From positions 1 through 34,565 of the forward strand of contig DAHUXE010000096.1 of NCBI GenBank assembly GCA_027307325.1: a DNA stretch of 34,565 bases, written 5' to 3'. Position numbers and translations under genes: made by a program. The notes beneath the pieces are model-generated. The model was not told the DNA's origin. It saw nothing but the letters and a program-made list of their open reading frames with translations, and ran no database searches. Of the stretch, positions 1-7,201 are shown one piece after another (within the stretch, counting starts at the first letter, position 1; each line of letters opens with the position of its first letter). This stretch comes from Gammaproteobacteria bacterium. Its GTDB lineage: Bacteria; Pseudomonadota; Gammaproteobacteria; Steroidobacterales; Steroidobacteraceae.

Positions 1-1
1 G

Positions 2-1141
2 GGCGCCGTCTGGGGACAGCGCTACGGCTGGGAGCGCGCCAACTGGTTCGCGCCCGCCGGGGTCGAACGCCGCGACCGCTGGAGCTTCCGCCGCGCCAAT
101 TACTTCGAGCACGTCGGCAATGAGGCGCGCTTGATGCGCGAGCGCGTCGGCGTCATCGATCTCACGCCGTTCACCAAGCACGAGGTCGTAGGTCCCGGCG
201 CCGAAGCCTGGCTCGACGGCCTGGTCGCCAACAAGGTGCCGGCGCGGACGGGTCGGATGGCACTCTCGCATGCGCTCACGCGCCGCGGCGGCATCCGCTC
301 GGAGTTCACCATCACCAGGATCGCCGAGCAGCACTTCTACGTGGTGAGCGCCGGCGCCGCGGAGCGCTACGACAGCGACTATCTCTTCAAGGCGCAGCCG
401 CTGGACGGCTCGGTGGGACTGCGCAACATAACCAACACCCGCGGAACCTTCGTGCTCGCCGGGCCGAAGTCGCGCGAGGTGCTCTCCCAGCTCACCGATA
501 CACCGCTCGACAACAACTCCTTCCCGTGGCTCACGGCGCAGGTCATCGAGGCCGCGTTGGCGATCGATGTGTACGCGTTACGCGTCAACTTCGTGGGCGC
601 GCTCGGGTGGGAGCTGCACTTCCCCATCGAGTACGCGCACAACCTGCTCGACGCGCTGTTCGAGGCCGGCAAGCCGTACGGCCTGGGGCTGGTGGGCATG
701 CGCGCCATGGAGTCGCTGCGCATGGAGAAGTCCTACCGCATGTGGGGCAGCGACCTGACGCGCGACTACACACCCTTCGAGGCGAGCCTCGATCGCTTCG
801 TGCGAATGGGCAAGGGTCCCTTCATCGGCCGCGAGGCACTCGAGCGGCAGCTCGCGGCGGGCGTGCCCAACCGTTTCGTCACGCTCGAGGTGCACGGCGT
901 CACCGACGCGGACCCCTTGGGGAACGAGCCGCTCTTCGACTCCGGCGGCCGCATGGTTGGCCGGGCGACCTCCGGGTACTACGGCCACTGTCTGAAAAAG
1001 AGCCTCGCAATCGGCTACGTGCGTGCCGCGCTCGCCGAGCCCGGCACCCGCCTCACGATCGAAATCCTCGGCGAGCGCAAGCAGGCGACGGTGCTGCGCG
1101 AGTCGCCCTACGACCCCGACAATCTCGAGCTGCGAGCGTAG
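2..1141 (+). CDS. Dimethylglycine/sarcosine dehydrogenase-type FAD oxidoreductase, C-terminal GcvT-like (folate-binding) part; 5'-truncated by the window edge
   Basis: Frame 2 is open from the window start (GAVWGQRYGWERANWFAP...RANYFEHVGNEARLMRERVGVIDLTPFTKHEVVGPGAEAWLDGL) and continues as the 131..1141 ORF. GcvT-like motifs include GALGWELHFPIEY and YGLGLVGMRAMESLRMEKSYRMWGSDL. Confidence 0.87.
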   Translation, partial: GAVWGQRYGWERANWFAPAGVERRDRWSFRRANYFEHVGNEARLMRERVGVIDLTPFTKHEVVGPGAEAWLDGLVANKVPARTGRMALSHALTRRGGIRSEFTITRIAEQHFYVVSAGAAERYDSDYLFKAQPLDGSVGLRNITNTRGTFVLAGPKSREVLSQLTDTPLDNNSFPWLTAQVIEAALAIDVYALRVNFVGALGWELHFPIEYAHNLLDALFEAGKPYGLGLVGMRAMESLRMEKSYRMWGSDLTRDYTPFEASLDRFVRMGKGPFIGREALERQLAAGVPNRFVTLEVHGVTDADPLGNEPLFDSGGRMVGRATSGYYGHCLKKSLAIGYVRAALAEPGTRLTIEILGERKQATVLRESPYDPDNLELRA

Positions 1142-1159
1142 GCGCCGCGCGGCAATCGC

Positions 1160-1477
1160 TCAGAAGCCCCGCAGAAGAAAGTCGAGTGCGGTCGATATCA
1201 CGCGCTCCTGATCGGACAGGCTGCCCGCGTGCGGGCCCAGCTCGCACCGCGCGATGCCGCCGAGCTGCGGCGTCAACAGCAGGTAGGGCTCTCCCTGGAA
1301 CGCGACCACCGGGATCAGGTACCGCATTGGGAAGCCGGTCAGCCCCGCGGCCTTTCCAAGCGGGATGACCACGCGCGTGTCCAGTTCTTCGAGCACCTCC
1401 GCCTGAACGTCGACCAGAAACGGGAACTCCGCGCTGCTCCCGGAGTTCTCGTTGCGGTATACGGCGAACTGCGGCAC
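1160..1477 (-). CDS. ccdB: CcdB-like toxin (gyrase poison family)
   Basis: 105 aa; FxVYRN...FLVDVQAEVLEELDTRVVIPL...LIPVVAFQGEPYLLLTPQLGGI is the CcdB pattern. GTG start directly follows the ccdA stop (TGA-GTG). Confidence 0.85.
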   Translation of the reverse strand: MPQFAVYRNENSGSSAEFPFLVDVQAEVLEELDTRVVIPLGKAAGLTGFPMRYLIPVVAFQGEPYLLLTPQLGGIARCELGPHAGSLSDQERVISTALDFLLRGF

Positions 1478-1735
1478 TCACTCGTCCCATCGACCCTGGA
1501 AGCACGTCGAATTCGAGGCCAGGTAGCCGTTGTAGGCTGAAACGGCGTGAGCGTTTTCCTCGCGCCACCGCCGACGCCTCACATGCGCCAGCTCGCCGAT
1601 CAGGGCTCGCTCAAGCAGCGCTGAAAGATTGATGCGGGCCTCCCGGGCAGCCGCGAGAATCTCGGCGCTCACACTGAGGTTCACGGGTCGTCTTTGCACT
1701 GCCCGCACGGCCCTGAGCCTAAGTCCACCAGCCAT
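1478..1735 (-). CDS. ccdA: CcdA-like antitoxin
   Basis: 85 aa; VNLSVSAEILAAAREARINLSALLERALIGEL...RRRRWREENAHAVSAYNGYLASNSTCFQGRWDE matches the CcdA RHH domain plus C-terminal toxin-binding pattern. Adjacent to ccdB. Confidence 0.83.
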   Translation of the reverse strand: MAGGLRLRAVRAVQRRPVNLSVSAEILAAAREARINLSALLERALIGELAHVRRRRWREENAHAVSAYNGYLASNSTCFQGRWDE

Positions 1736-1767
1736 GGACGTTTACCTGCCGTTACTTATGTCTTGTG

Positions 1768-1889
1768 CGCATTACTCATGCGCCTTACATGCGCGCCTAG
1801 CTGATGCGCCTGGCTCATGCGCCTGGCCCATGCGCCTGGCTCATGCGCCTGGCTCATGCGCATACCCAGTGCACCCCCGTCATGCGCAT
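1768..1889. repeat. Array of ATGCGC(AT) half-sites and palindromes in a 13-bp register, upstream of ccdAB
   Basis: Near-perfect 13-bp tandem units ATGCGCCTGG(C)(T/C)C at 1804, 1817, 1830 and 1843; palindromic ATGCGCAT at 1856; a degenerate unit (GTGCAC...) at 1869; ATGCGCAT again at 1882. Flanking inverted repeat GCGCAT-tactc-ATGCGC at 1768-1784 and another ATGCGC at 1790. Confidence 0.85.
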
Positions 1890-2001
1890 AGGTCGCGTCG
1901 GGACATACCCGCACGCCTGCCGGCAACCCCGCCTGCCCCCGGCCCCCGTCATCCCGCCACATCCTGTCGCAATCAGGCAAGAAAGGCGTAAAATCCGGCA
2001 T

Positions 2002-2997
2002 GTGGTCCTGCCCCGAAGCAAGTTCGCCTTCCTGACGCTGCAGCGCTACTCGATGATCGCGCTGTCGAACGCGGTCGAGCCGCTGCGCATGGCGAACACC
2101 CTCACGGGCCAGCCGGTCTACGAGTGGTCGATCGTCAGTCTCGACGGCCAGCCGACCCCGGCGAGCAACGGGCTGCAGCTCTCGCCCACCATCCCGCTCG
2201 AGCAGGCGGGCAACGTCGACATCCTGTTCGTCTGCGGCGGCGTCGAGATCCAGGATGCGGTCTCGCCCAAGGTGCTCGCGGCGCTGAAGCGCCTGGCCGA
2301 GCGGCGGATACCGCTCGGGGCGCTCTGCACCGGCGGATATGCGCTCGCCAAGGCGGGCCTGCTCGAGAAGTACCGCGCCACCATCCACTGGGAGAACCTC
2401 TCGGCGCTGCGCGAGGAGTTTCCCCGCATTCAGCTGAGCGACCAGCTCTTCAGCATCGACCGCGACCGCTTCACGTGCTCCGGCGGCGTCGCCCCGCTCG
2501 ATCTGATGCTGCACCTGGTGGAGCAGAAGCTCGGAGCGCGCATCTCGCAGCTGATCTCCGAACAGTTCATCGTGGATCGCATCAGGAGCGACCGCGATCG
2601 CCAGTACGTGCCGCTGCGCGCCCAGCTCGGCGTCAGCCACGAGAGCCTCATCAAGGTCGCCCAGCTCATGGAGGACAACATCGAGCGGCCGCTGTCGCTT
2701 GATGAGATCGCCGCGGCGACCGGCCTGTCGCGCCGCCAGATCGAGCGCCTCTTCAAGCGGCACCTCAACTGCGTGCCGAAGCGCTACTACCTGCAGATGC
2801 GCCTGCGCCGCGCGCGCGAGCTGCTGCTGCAGACGTCGATGCCGATCATCGACATAACTACGGCCTGCGGCTTTCAGTCGCCGCCGCATTTCTCGCGCTG
2901 TTATCGCGCCCAGTTCGGCTGCCCGCCGAGCGCCGAGCGCATGAGCCGCCAGGCCAAGGTGGCTCAGGGCGCGCGGGGCGAGAGCGCCCGCCTTTGA
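2002..2997 (+). CDS. GlxA-family transcriptional regulator (DJ-1/PfpI-like domain plus AraC HTH), GbdR-like
   Basis: Putative GTG start at 2002 (MVLPRSKFAFLTLQRYSMIALSNAVEPLRMAN). DJ-1-like region ILFVCGGVEIQD...LGALCTGGYALAKAGLL; AraC region LSLDEIAAATGLSRRQIERLFKRHL...ITTACGFQSPPHFSRCYRAQFGCPPS. Confidence 0.88.
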   Translation: MVLPRSKFAFLTLQRYSMIALSNAVEPLRMANTLTGQPVYEWSIVSLDGQPTPASNGLQLSPTIPLEQAGNVDILFVCGGVEIQDAVSPKVLAALKRLAERRIPLGALCTGGYALAKAGLLEKYRATIHWENLSALREEFPRIQLSDQLFSIDRDRFTCSGGVAPLDLMLHLVEQKLGARISQLISEQFIVDRIRSDRDRQYVPLRAQLGVSHESLIKVAQLMEDNIERPLSLDEIAAATGLSRRQIERLFKRHLNCVPKRYYLQMRLRRARELLLQTSMPIIDITTACGFQSPPHFSRCYRAQFGCPPSAERMSRQAKVAQGARGESARL

Positions 2998-3085
2998 GGC
3001 GCCTCCCTGTCGCATGCGGGCATGCCGTGGTCGCGTGCCAGCACCTGCTTTGCTCCCCCCACCCTGACCATCGCCGCTTGAGCCC

Positions 3086-3109
3086 GCGCGACTTAAGCTC
3101 AAGTCGCGC
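3086..3109. promoter_or_regulatory. Perfect 9-bp inverted repeat (GCGCGACTT-aagctc-AAGTCGCGC) upstream of the corrinoid-protein gene
   Basis: Read directly from sequence. It ends 14 bp before the ATG at 3124 and sits immediately upstream of the GGAG Shine-Dalgarno-like sequence. Confidence 0.6.
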
Positions 3110-3123
3110 ATGGAGATTTCCCC

Positions 3124-3846
3124 ATGGCCGAGACACCCGAAGCCGAGTTCAATCTGCGCGATCTGAACGACCAGGAGCTCATCGAGCAGGTGCACGATGA
3201 CCTCTACAACGGCCTGAAGGCCGAGGTCGAGGAAGCCACGCACATCTTTCTCGAGCGCGGCTGGAACGCCGAGAAGACGCTGAACGATGCCCTCGTCGAG
3301 GGCATGCGTATCGTCGGCATCGATTTCCGCGACGGGATTCTCTTCGTGCCCGAGGTGCTGCTCGCCGCCAACTCCATGAAGGGCGGGATGGAGATCCTGC
3401 GCCCGCTGCTCGCCGAGACCGGCGTGCCACCCATCGGCAAGATCGTCATCGGCACGGTGAAGGGCGACATCCACGACATCGGCAAGAACCTCGTGTCGAT
3501 GATGCTCGAGGGCGCGGGCTTCGAGGTCATCGACCTCGGCATCAACAACCCGGTCGAGAAGTATCTGGCGGCGCTTGAACAGCACAAGCCCGACATCCTC
3601 GGCATGTCGGCGCTGCTCACGACCACCATGCCCTACATGAAAGTCGTCATCGACAAGATGAAGGAGACCGGCATCCGCAACGACTACATCGTGCTGGTCG
3701 GCGGCGCGCCGCTCAACGAGGAATTCGGCAAGGCGGTGGGGGCGGATGCCTACTGCCGCGACGCGGCGATCGCGGTCGAGACCGCCAAGACATTGATGGC
3801 CGCGCGCCGCGCCAGCCGAGCCGGGCGCGCCGCGACCGCGGCCTGA
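3124..3846 (+). CDS. Corrinoid (B12-binding) methyltransferase carrier protein, MtbC/MttC-like
   Basis: 240 aa; cobalamin-binding DxHxxG motif (GDIHDIGKNLVSMMLEGAGFEVIDLG), N-terminal four-helix cap (ALVEGMRIVGIDFRDGILFVPEVLLAANSMKGGMEIL). Confidence 0.93.
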   Translation: MAETPEAEFNLRDLNDQELIEQVHDDLYNGLKAEVEEATHIFLERGWNAEKTLNDALVEGMRIVGIDFRDGILFVPEVLLAANSMKGGMEILRPLLAETGVPPIGKIVIGTVKGDIHDIGKNLVSMMLEGAGFEVIDLGINNPVEKYLAALEQHKPDILGMSALLTTTMPYMKVVIDKMKETGIRNDYIVLVGGAPLNEEFGKAVGADAYCRDAAIAVETAKTLMAARRASRAGRAATAA

Positions 3847-3864
3847 CGTCCGCCTGGTGAGCCC

Positions 3865-4464
3865 ATGGAGACGCCGCGCGGCACGCTGCTGATCGCCTGC
3901 GGGGCGCTGGGCCGGGAAATCGCCGCTCTGCGGCGCGCCAACGGCTGGCAGCAGCTCGCCGTGCGTTGCCTGCCTGCGCAGCTGCACAACCGCCCGGAGC
4001 GCATCGCGCCCGCCGTGCGCGCCGAGATCCAGGCCAACCGCGGGCGCTACGCGCAGATCTTCGTCGTCTACGCCGACTGCGGCACCCGCGGCACGCTCGA
4101 TGCAGTGCTCCGGGAAGAAGGCGTCGAACGGCTGCCGGGGGCGCACTGCTACGAATTTCTGGCGACGCCGCGCGTTTTCGCGCAGCTCGCCGACGCCGAG
4201 CCCGGCACCTTCTATCTGACCGACTTCCTGCTGCGGCACTTCGAGCGCCTCGTCGTCCGCACGCTCGGCCTCGACCGCCATCCCGAGCTCGCGCGCGAGT
4301 ATTTCCGCAACTACAGGAAGCTCGTCTACCTCGCGCAGGTCGAGACGCCGGGCGCCATCGAGCGCGCCCGCGAGATCGCCGGGCGCTTCGGCTTCGCCTT
4401 CGAATATCGCTTCACCGGATACGGAGAGCTCGGCACGCGTCTTACGGCGCTGGTCGCGGGCTGA
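3865..4464 (+). CDS. DUF1638 domain-containing protein
   Basis: 199 aa; TLLIACGALGREI...LAVRCLPAQLHNRPERIAPAVRAEI...QIFVVYADCGTRGTLD pattern typical of DUF1638, in the corrinoid cassette. Confidence 0.82.
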   Translation: METPRGTLLIACGALGREIAALRRANGWQQLAVRCLPAQLHNRPERIAPAVRAEIQANRGRYAQIFVVYADCGTRGTLDAVLREEGVERLPGAHCYEFLATPRVFAQLADAEPGTFYLTDFLLRHFERLVVRTLGLDRHPELAREYFRNYRKLVYLAQVETPGAIERAREIAGRFGFAFEYRFTGYGELGTRLTALVAG

Positions 4465-4475
4465 GGTGCCGCACC

Positions 4476-4781
4476 ATGGCGAGCCTCTCCATCATCTCCT
4501 GGCGCGACATTCCCGCGCAGGTGGTCGTCAAACGCGGCCGCGAGACCGCCAAAGTCCAGCTGTCGCCGCGCTTCCAGGAGGCGGTCGACCGCGCCGCGAT
4601 GCGTGCCGGCAAGGGGAGCTCGGATGCCTACCTGGCCGACTGGAAGCGCTCGGAGCCGCGCCCCTGCGGTGAGGACCTCCAGGCGGAAGCCGCTGCGGAG
4701 GCCGCGCGCCTCGAGGCGCGCGTCAGCGATGCCGATCTCGAGACGCTGATCCGCGCCAAGGGTCTGGTGGCGGGTCCTTGA
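4476..4781 (+). CDS. Small protein of the 'virulence factor' family (PF13769-like), of unknown role
   Basis: ATG at 4476 inside the provided ORF: MASLSIISWRDIPAQVVVKRGRETAKVQLSPRFQEAVDRAAMRAG...YLADWKR. Co-directional and tightly packed. Confidence 0.7.
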   Translation: MASLSIISWRDIPAQVVVKRGRETAKVQLSPRFQEAVDRAAMRAGKGSSDAYLADWKRSEPRPCGEDLQAEAAAEAARLEARVSDADLETLIRAKGLVAGP

Positions 4782-4782
4782 G

Positions 4783-5241
4783 ATGTACGTGCTGCGGCAG
4801 TGGTCGGTGCGGCACGCGCGGGGACTCAACGCGTTCTACCGCGGCTTCGAGTCCGTGCTCGTGGCGCTCGACCCGGTGTTGCGGCGCATCGGCTATGAAC
4901 GGCTCGAGCGCCCGGTGGCGCGCGTCGAGAAGACGGTGAAGGGGCTCCTGTTCGACTGCCGCATGTGCGGCCAGTGCATCCTCTCCTCGACCGGCATGTC
5001 CTGCCCGATGAACTGTCCGAAGAACCTGCGCAACGGCCCGTGTGGCGGCGTGCGCGCCAACGGCCACTGCGAGGTGCGGCCCGAGATGAAGTGCGTATGG
5101 GTCGAGGCCTTCGCCGGCAGCGCGCGTATCGCGGGCGGCGTCGAGGCGCTGCGCACGGTGCAGGTCGCGGTCGACCGGCGCCTTCAGGGGAAGTCTGCGT
5201 GGCTGCGCGCCGTACGCGAGCGCGTGGGAGCCACCCCGTGA
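4783..5241 (+). CDS. Methylenetetrahydrofolate reductase C-terminal domain-type Cys-rich protein
   Basis: 152 aa with Cys cluster FDCRMCGQCILSSTGMSCPMNCPKNLRNGPCGGVRANGHCEV, typical of MTHFR_C (PF12225). Confidence 0.85.
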   Translation: MYVLRQWSVRHARGLNAFYRGFESVLVALDPVLRRIGYERLERPVARVEKTVKGLLFDCRMCGQCILSSTGMSCPMNCPKNLRNGPCGGVRANGHCEVRPEMKCVWVEAFAGSARIAGGVEALRTVQVAVDRRLQGKSAWLRAVRERVGATP

Positions 5242-6260
5242 CTTTCTTCGAGGACGAGCCGGTGCCGGGCTACCCGCTGCCGATCCTGCCGGGCCACACC
5301 TCGCCCGGGCGGTTCGAGCGCGTGTTGCGCGCCGGTCTGTTCGCGGTGACGACCGAGCTCGACCCGCCCGACTCCGCCGACCCGGAGGATGTCTACCGCC
5401 GCGCACGGGTCTTCGACGGCCACGTAGACGCCATCAACGCCACCGACGGCTCGGGCGCCAACTGCCACATGTCGAGCATGGCGGTGTGCGCACTGCTCAC
5501 CCGCATGGGCTACGCGCCGGTGATGCAGATCTCCTGCCGCGACAAGAACCGCATCGCCATCCAGGGCGACATCCTCGGCGGGGCGGCCATGGGCGTGTGC
5601 AACATCCTCTGCCTCACCGGCGACGGCGTGCAGGCGGGGGACCATCCGCAGGCGCTCCCCGTTTTCGACCTCGATTGCATGACGCTGCTCGAGACTGCGC
5701 GCACGCTGCGCGACGAGCACCGGTTCCTGTCCGGCCGCAAGATCACCTGCGCCCCGCGCGTGCTGCTCGGCGCAGCCGAGAATCCCTTCGCGCAGCCCCT
5801 CGAGTGGCGTGCCGCACGGCTGGCGAAGAAGGTCGCCGCCGGTGCGCAGTTCATCCAGACCCAGTGGTGCTACGACGTGCCGCTGCTGCGCGCCTTCATG
5901 CGGCAGGTGGAGGACCTGGGACTCACCGGGAAGGTATTCATCCTCGTGGGGGTGGGACCGCTGCGCTCCGCCAAGTCGGCCGAGTGGATCCGCGCTCACG
6001 TGCCGGGCGTGCATATCCCCGACGAGGTAGTGAAGCGCCTGGCGGGCGCGGCCGACCCGGCCGCCGAGGGCCGCCGGCTGTGCATCGAGCTCATCCAGGA
6101 GATCCGCACCATCGAGGGCGTGCACGGCGTGCACGTCATGGCCTTCCGCCAGGAACACACCGTCGCCGAAATCATCGATCGCTCGGGCGTGCTCAACGGC
6201 CGCGTGCCGTGGTACCCGGGGCGCGACCCGCAAACCAGCACCAACAGGATGGCATCGTGA
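5238..6260 (+). CDS. Methylenetetrahydrofolate reductase (MetF-like)
   Basis: GTG start at 5238 overlaps the preceding stop. FAVTTELDPPDSADPEDVYRRARVF...DAINATDGSGANCHMSS...CNILCLTGDGVQAGDHPQA is the MTHFR pattern. Confidence 0.87.
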   Translation: MTFFEDEPVPGYPLPILPGHTSPGRFERVLRAGLFAVTTELDPPDSADPEDVYRRARVFDGHVDAINATDGSGANCHMSSMAVCALLTRMGYAPVMQISCRDKNRIAIQGDILGGAAMGVCNILCLTGDGVQAGDHPQALPVFDLDCMTLLETARTLRDEHRFLSGRKITCAPRVLLGAAENPFAQPLEWRAARLAKKVAAGAQFIQTQWCYDVPLLRAFMRQVEDLGLTGKVFILVGVGPLRSAKSAEWIRAHVPGVHIPDEVVKRLAGAADPAAEGRRLCIELIQEIRTIEGVHGVHVMAFRQEHTVAEIIDRSGVLNGRVPWYPGRDPQTSTNRMAS

Positions 6261-7201
6261 CCGACACCGTGATCAGCTCCGCAACCCGCGAGGTCGTGCT
6301 CGGCCTCGAGCGTCCCTTCGTGATGATAGGCGAGCGCATCAACCCCACCGGACGCAAGATCCTCGCCGCCGAGATGGCGGCCGGCAACTTCAGCCGCGTC
6401 GAGTCGGACGCGCTCGCGCAGATCGCCGCGGGCGCGCACATGCTGGACGTCAACGCCGGCATCCCGCTTGCGGATGAGCCGGCAATCCTCGCCAGGGCAG
6501 TGCAGCTCGTGCAGTCGATCACCGACGCGCCGCTCTCCATCGACTCCTCGATCGTCAAGGCGCTCGAGGCCGGGCTCGCCGTCTACAAGGGCAAGCCGCT
6601 CGTCAATTCGGTCACCGGCGAGGACGAGCGGCTCGAGACGGTGCTGCCGCTGGTGAAGAAGTACGGCGCCGCGGTCGTGGCAATCTCCAACGACGAGACC
6701 GGAATCTCCGCGGACCCGGACGTACGCTTCGCGGTCGCGAAGAAGATCGTCGAGCGCGCCGCCGATTACGGCATCCCGGCCTGCGACATCGTGGTCGATC
6801 CGCTCGTCATGCCGATCGGCGCCATCAACCAGGCGGGCCGCCAGGTGATGCACCTGCTCGGACGCCTGAAGAACGAGCTCAGAGTGAACACCACCTGCGG
6901 CGCATCCAACGTGAGCTTCGGCCTCCCGGCGCGCGAAGGCATCAGCGCGACCTTTCTCTCCATGGCGATCGGCGCGGGACTCACCTCCGCGATCATGAAC
7001 CCGATGCACCTCGAGATCGTCAAGGCCTGCATGGCCGCCGACGTCATGATGGGCCACGACCCGGACTGCGCGCGCTGGATCAAGCGCTTCCGCGAAGCGC
7101 CGCCGCTGCAGGCGGCAGGCGGCGCCGCGCCCGCGCCCGAGGGAGCGGCGCGCGGGCGGCGCGAGGGTGGACACCGGAGGCGCGCCCAGAGCCAGGCATG
7201 A
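6257..7201 (+). CDS. Methyltetrahydrofolate:corrinoid methyltransferase (pterin-binding, DHPS-like; AcsE/MtvA-like)
   Basis: GTG start at 6257 in a GTGA overlap. RPFVMIGERINPTGRKILAAEM...GAHMLDVNAGIP...PLSIDSSIVKALEAGL...VVDPLVMPIG pterin-binding signature. Confidence 0.88.
   Translation: MTDTVISSATREVVLGLERPFVMIGERINPTGRKILAAEMAAGNFSRVESDALAQIAAGAHMLDVNAGIPLADEPAILARAVQLVQSITDAPLSIDSSIVKALEAGLAVYKGKPLVNSVTGEDERLETVLPLVKKYGAAVVAISNDETGISADPDVRFAVAKKIVERAADYGIPACDIVVDPLVMPIGAINQAGRQVMHLLGRLKNELRVNTTCGASNVSFGLPAREGISATFLSMAIGAGLTSAIMNPMHLEIVKACMAADVMMGHDPDCARWIKRFREAPPLQAAGGAAPAPEGAARGRREGGHRRRAQSQA

Noticed and set aside
1768-1889. CRISPR array
   Set aside because: Units are only 13 bp, directly tandem with no unique spacers, and there are no cas genes.
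1804-2001. N-terminal extension of the GlxA-type ORF through the repeats
   Set aside because: The extension is translated repeat (MRLAHAPGPCAWLMRLAHAH...) and Pro-rich spacer; homologous-looking sequence begins at the GTG at 2002.
2998-3123. Cobalamin riboswitch upstream of the corrinoid cassette
   Set aside because: No B12-box-like sequence or long structured leader seen in this 126-bp gap; only the 9-bp inverted repeat.
1756-4281. 841-aa minus-strand ORF
   Set aside because: Antisense to the GlxA regulator, corrinoid and DUF1638 genes; a codon-bias artefact. Its end is only the translated 13-bp repeats.
5486-6256. 5' part of the 571-aa + ORF as an extension of the MeTr
   Set aside because: It overlaps MetF in another frame; the MeTr begins at the GTG at 6257.
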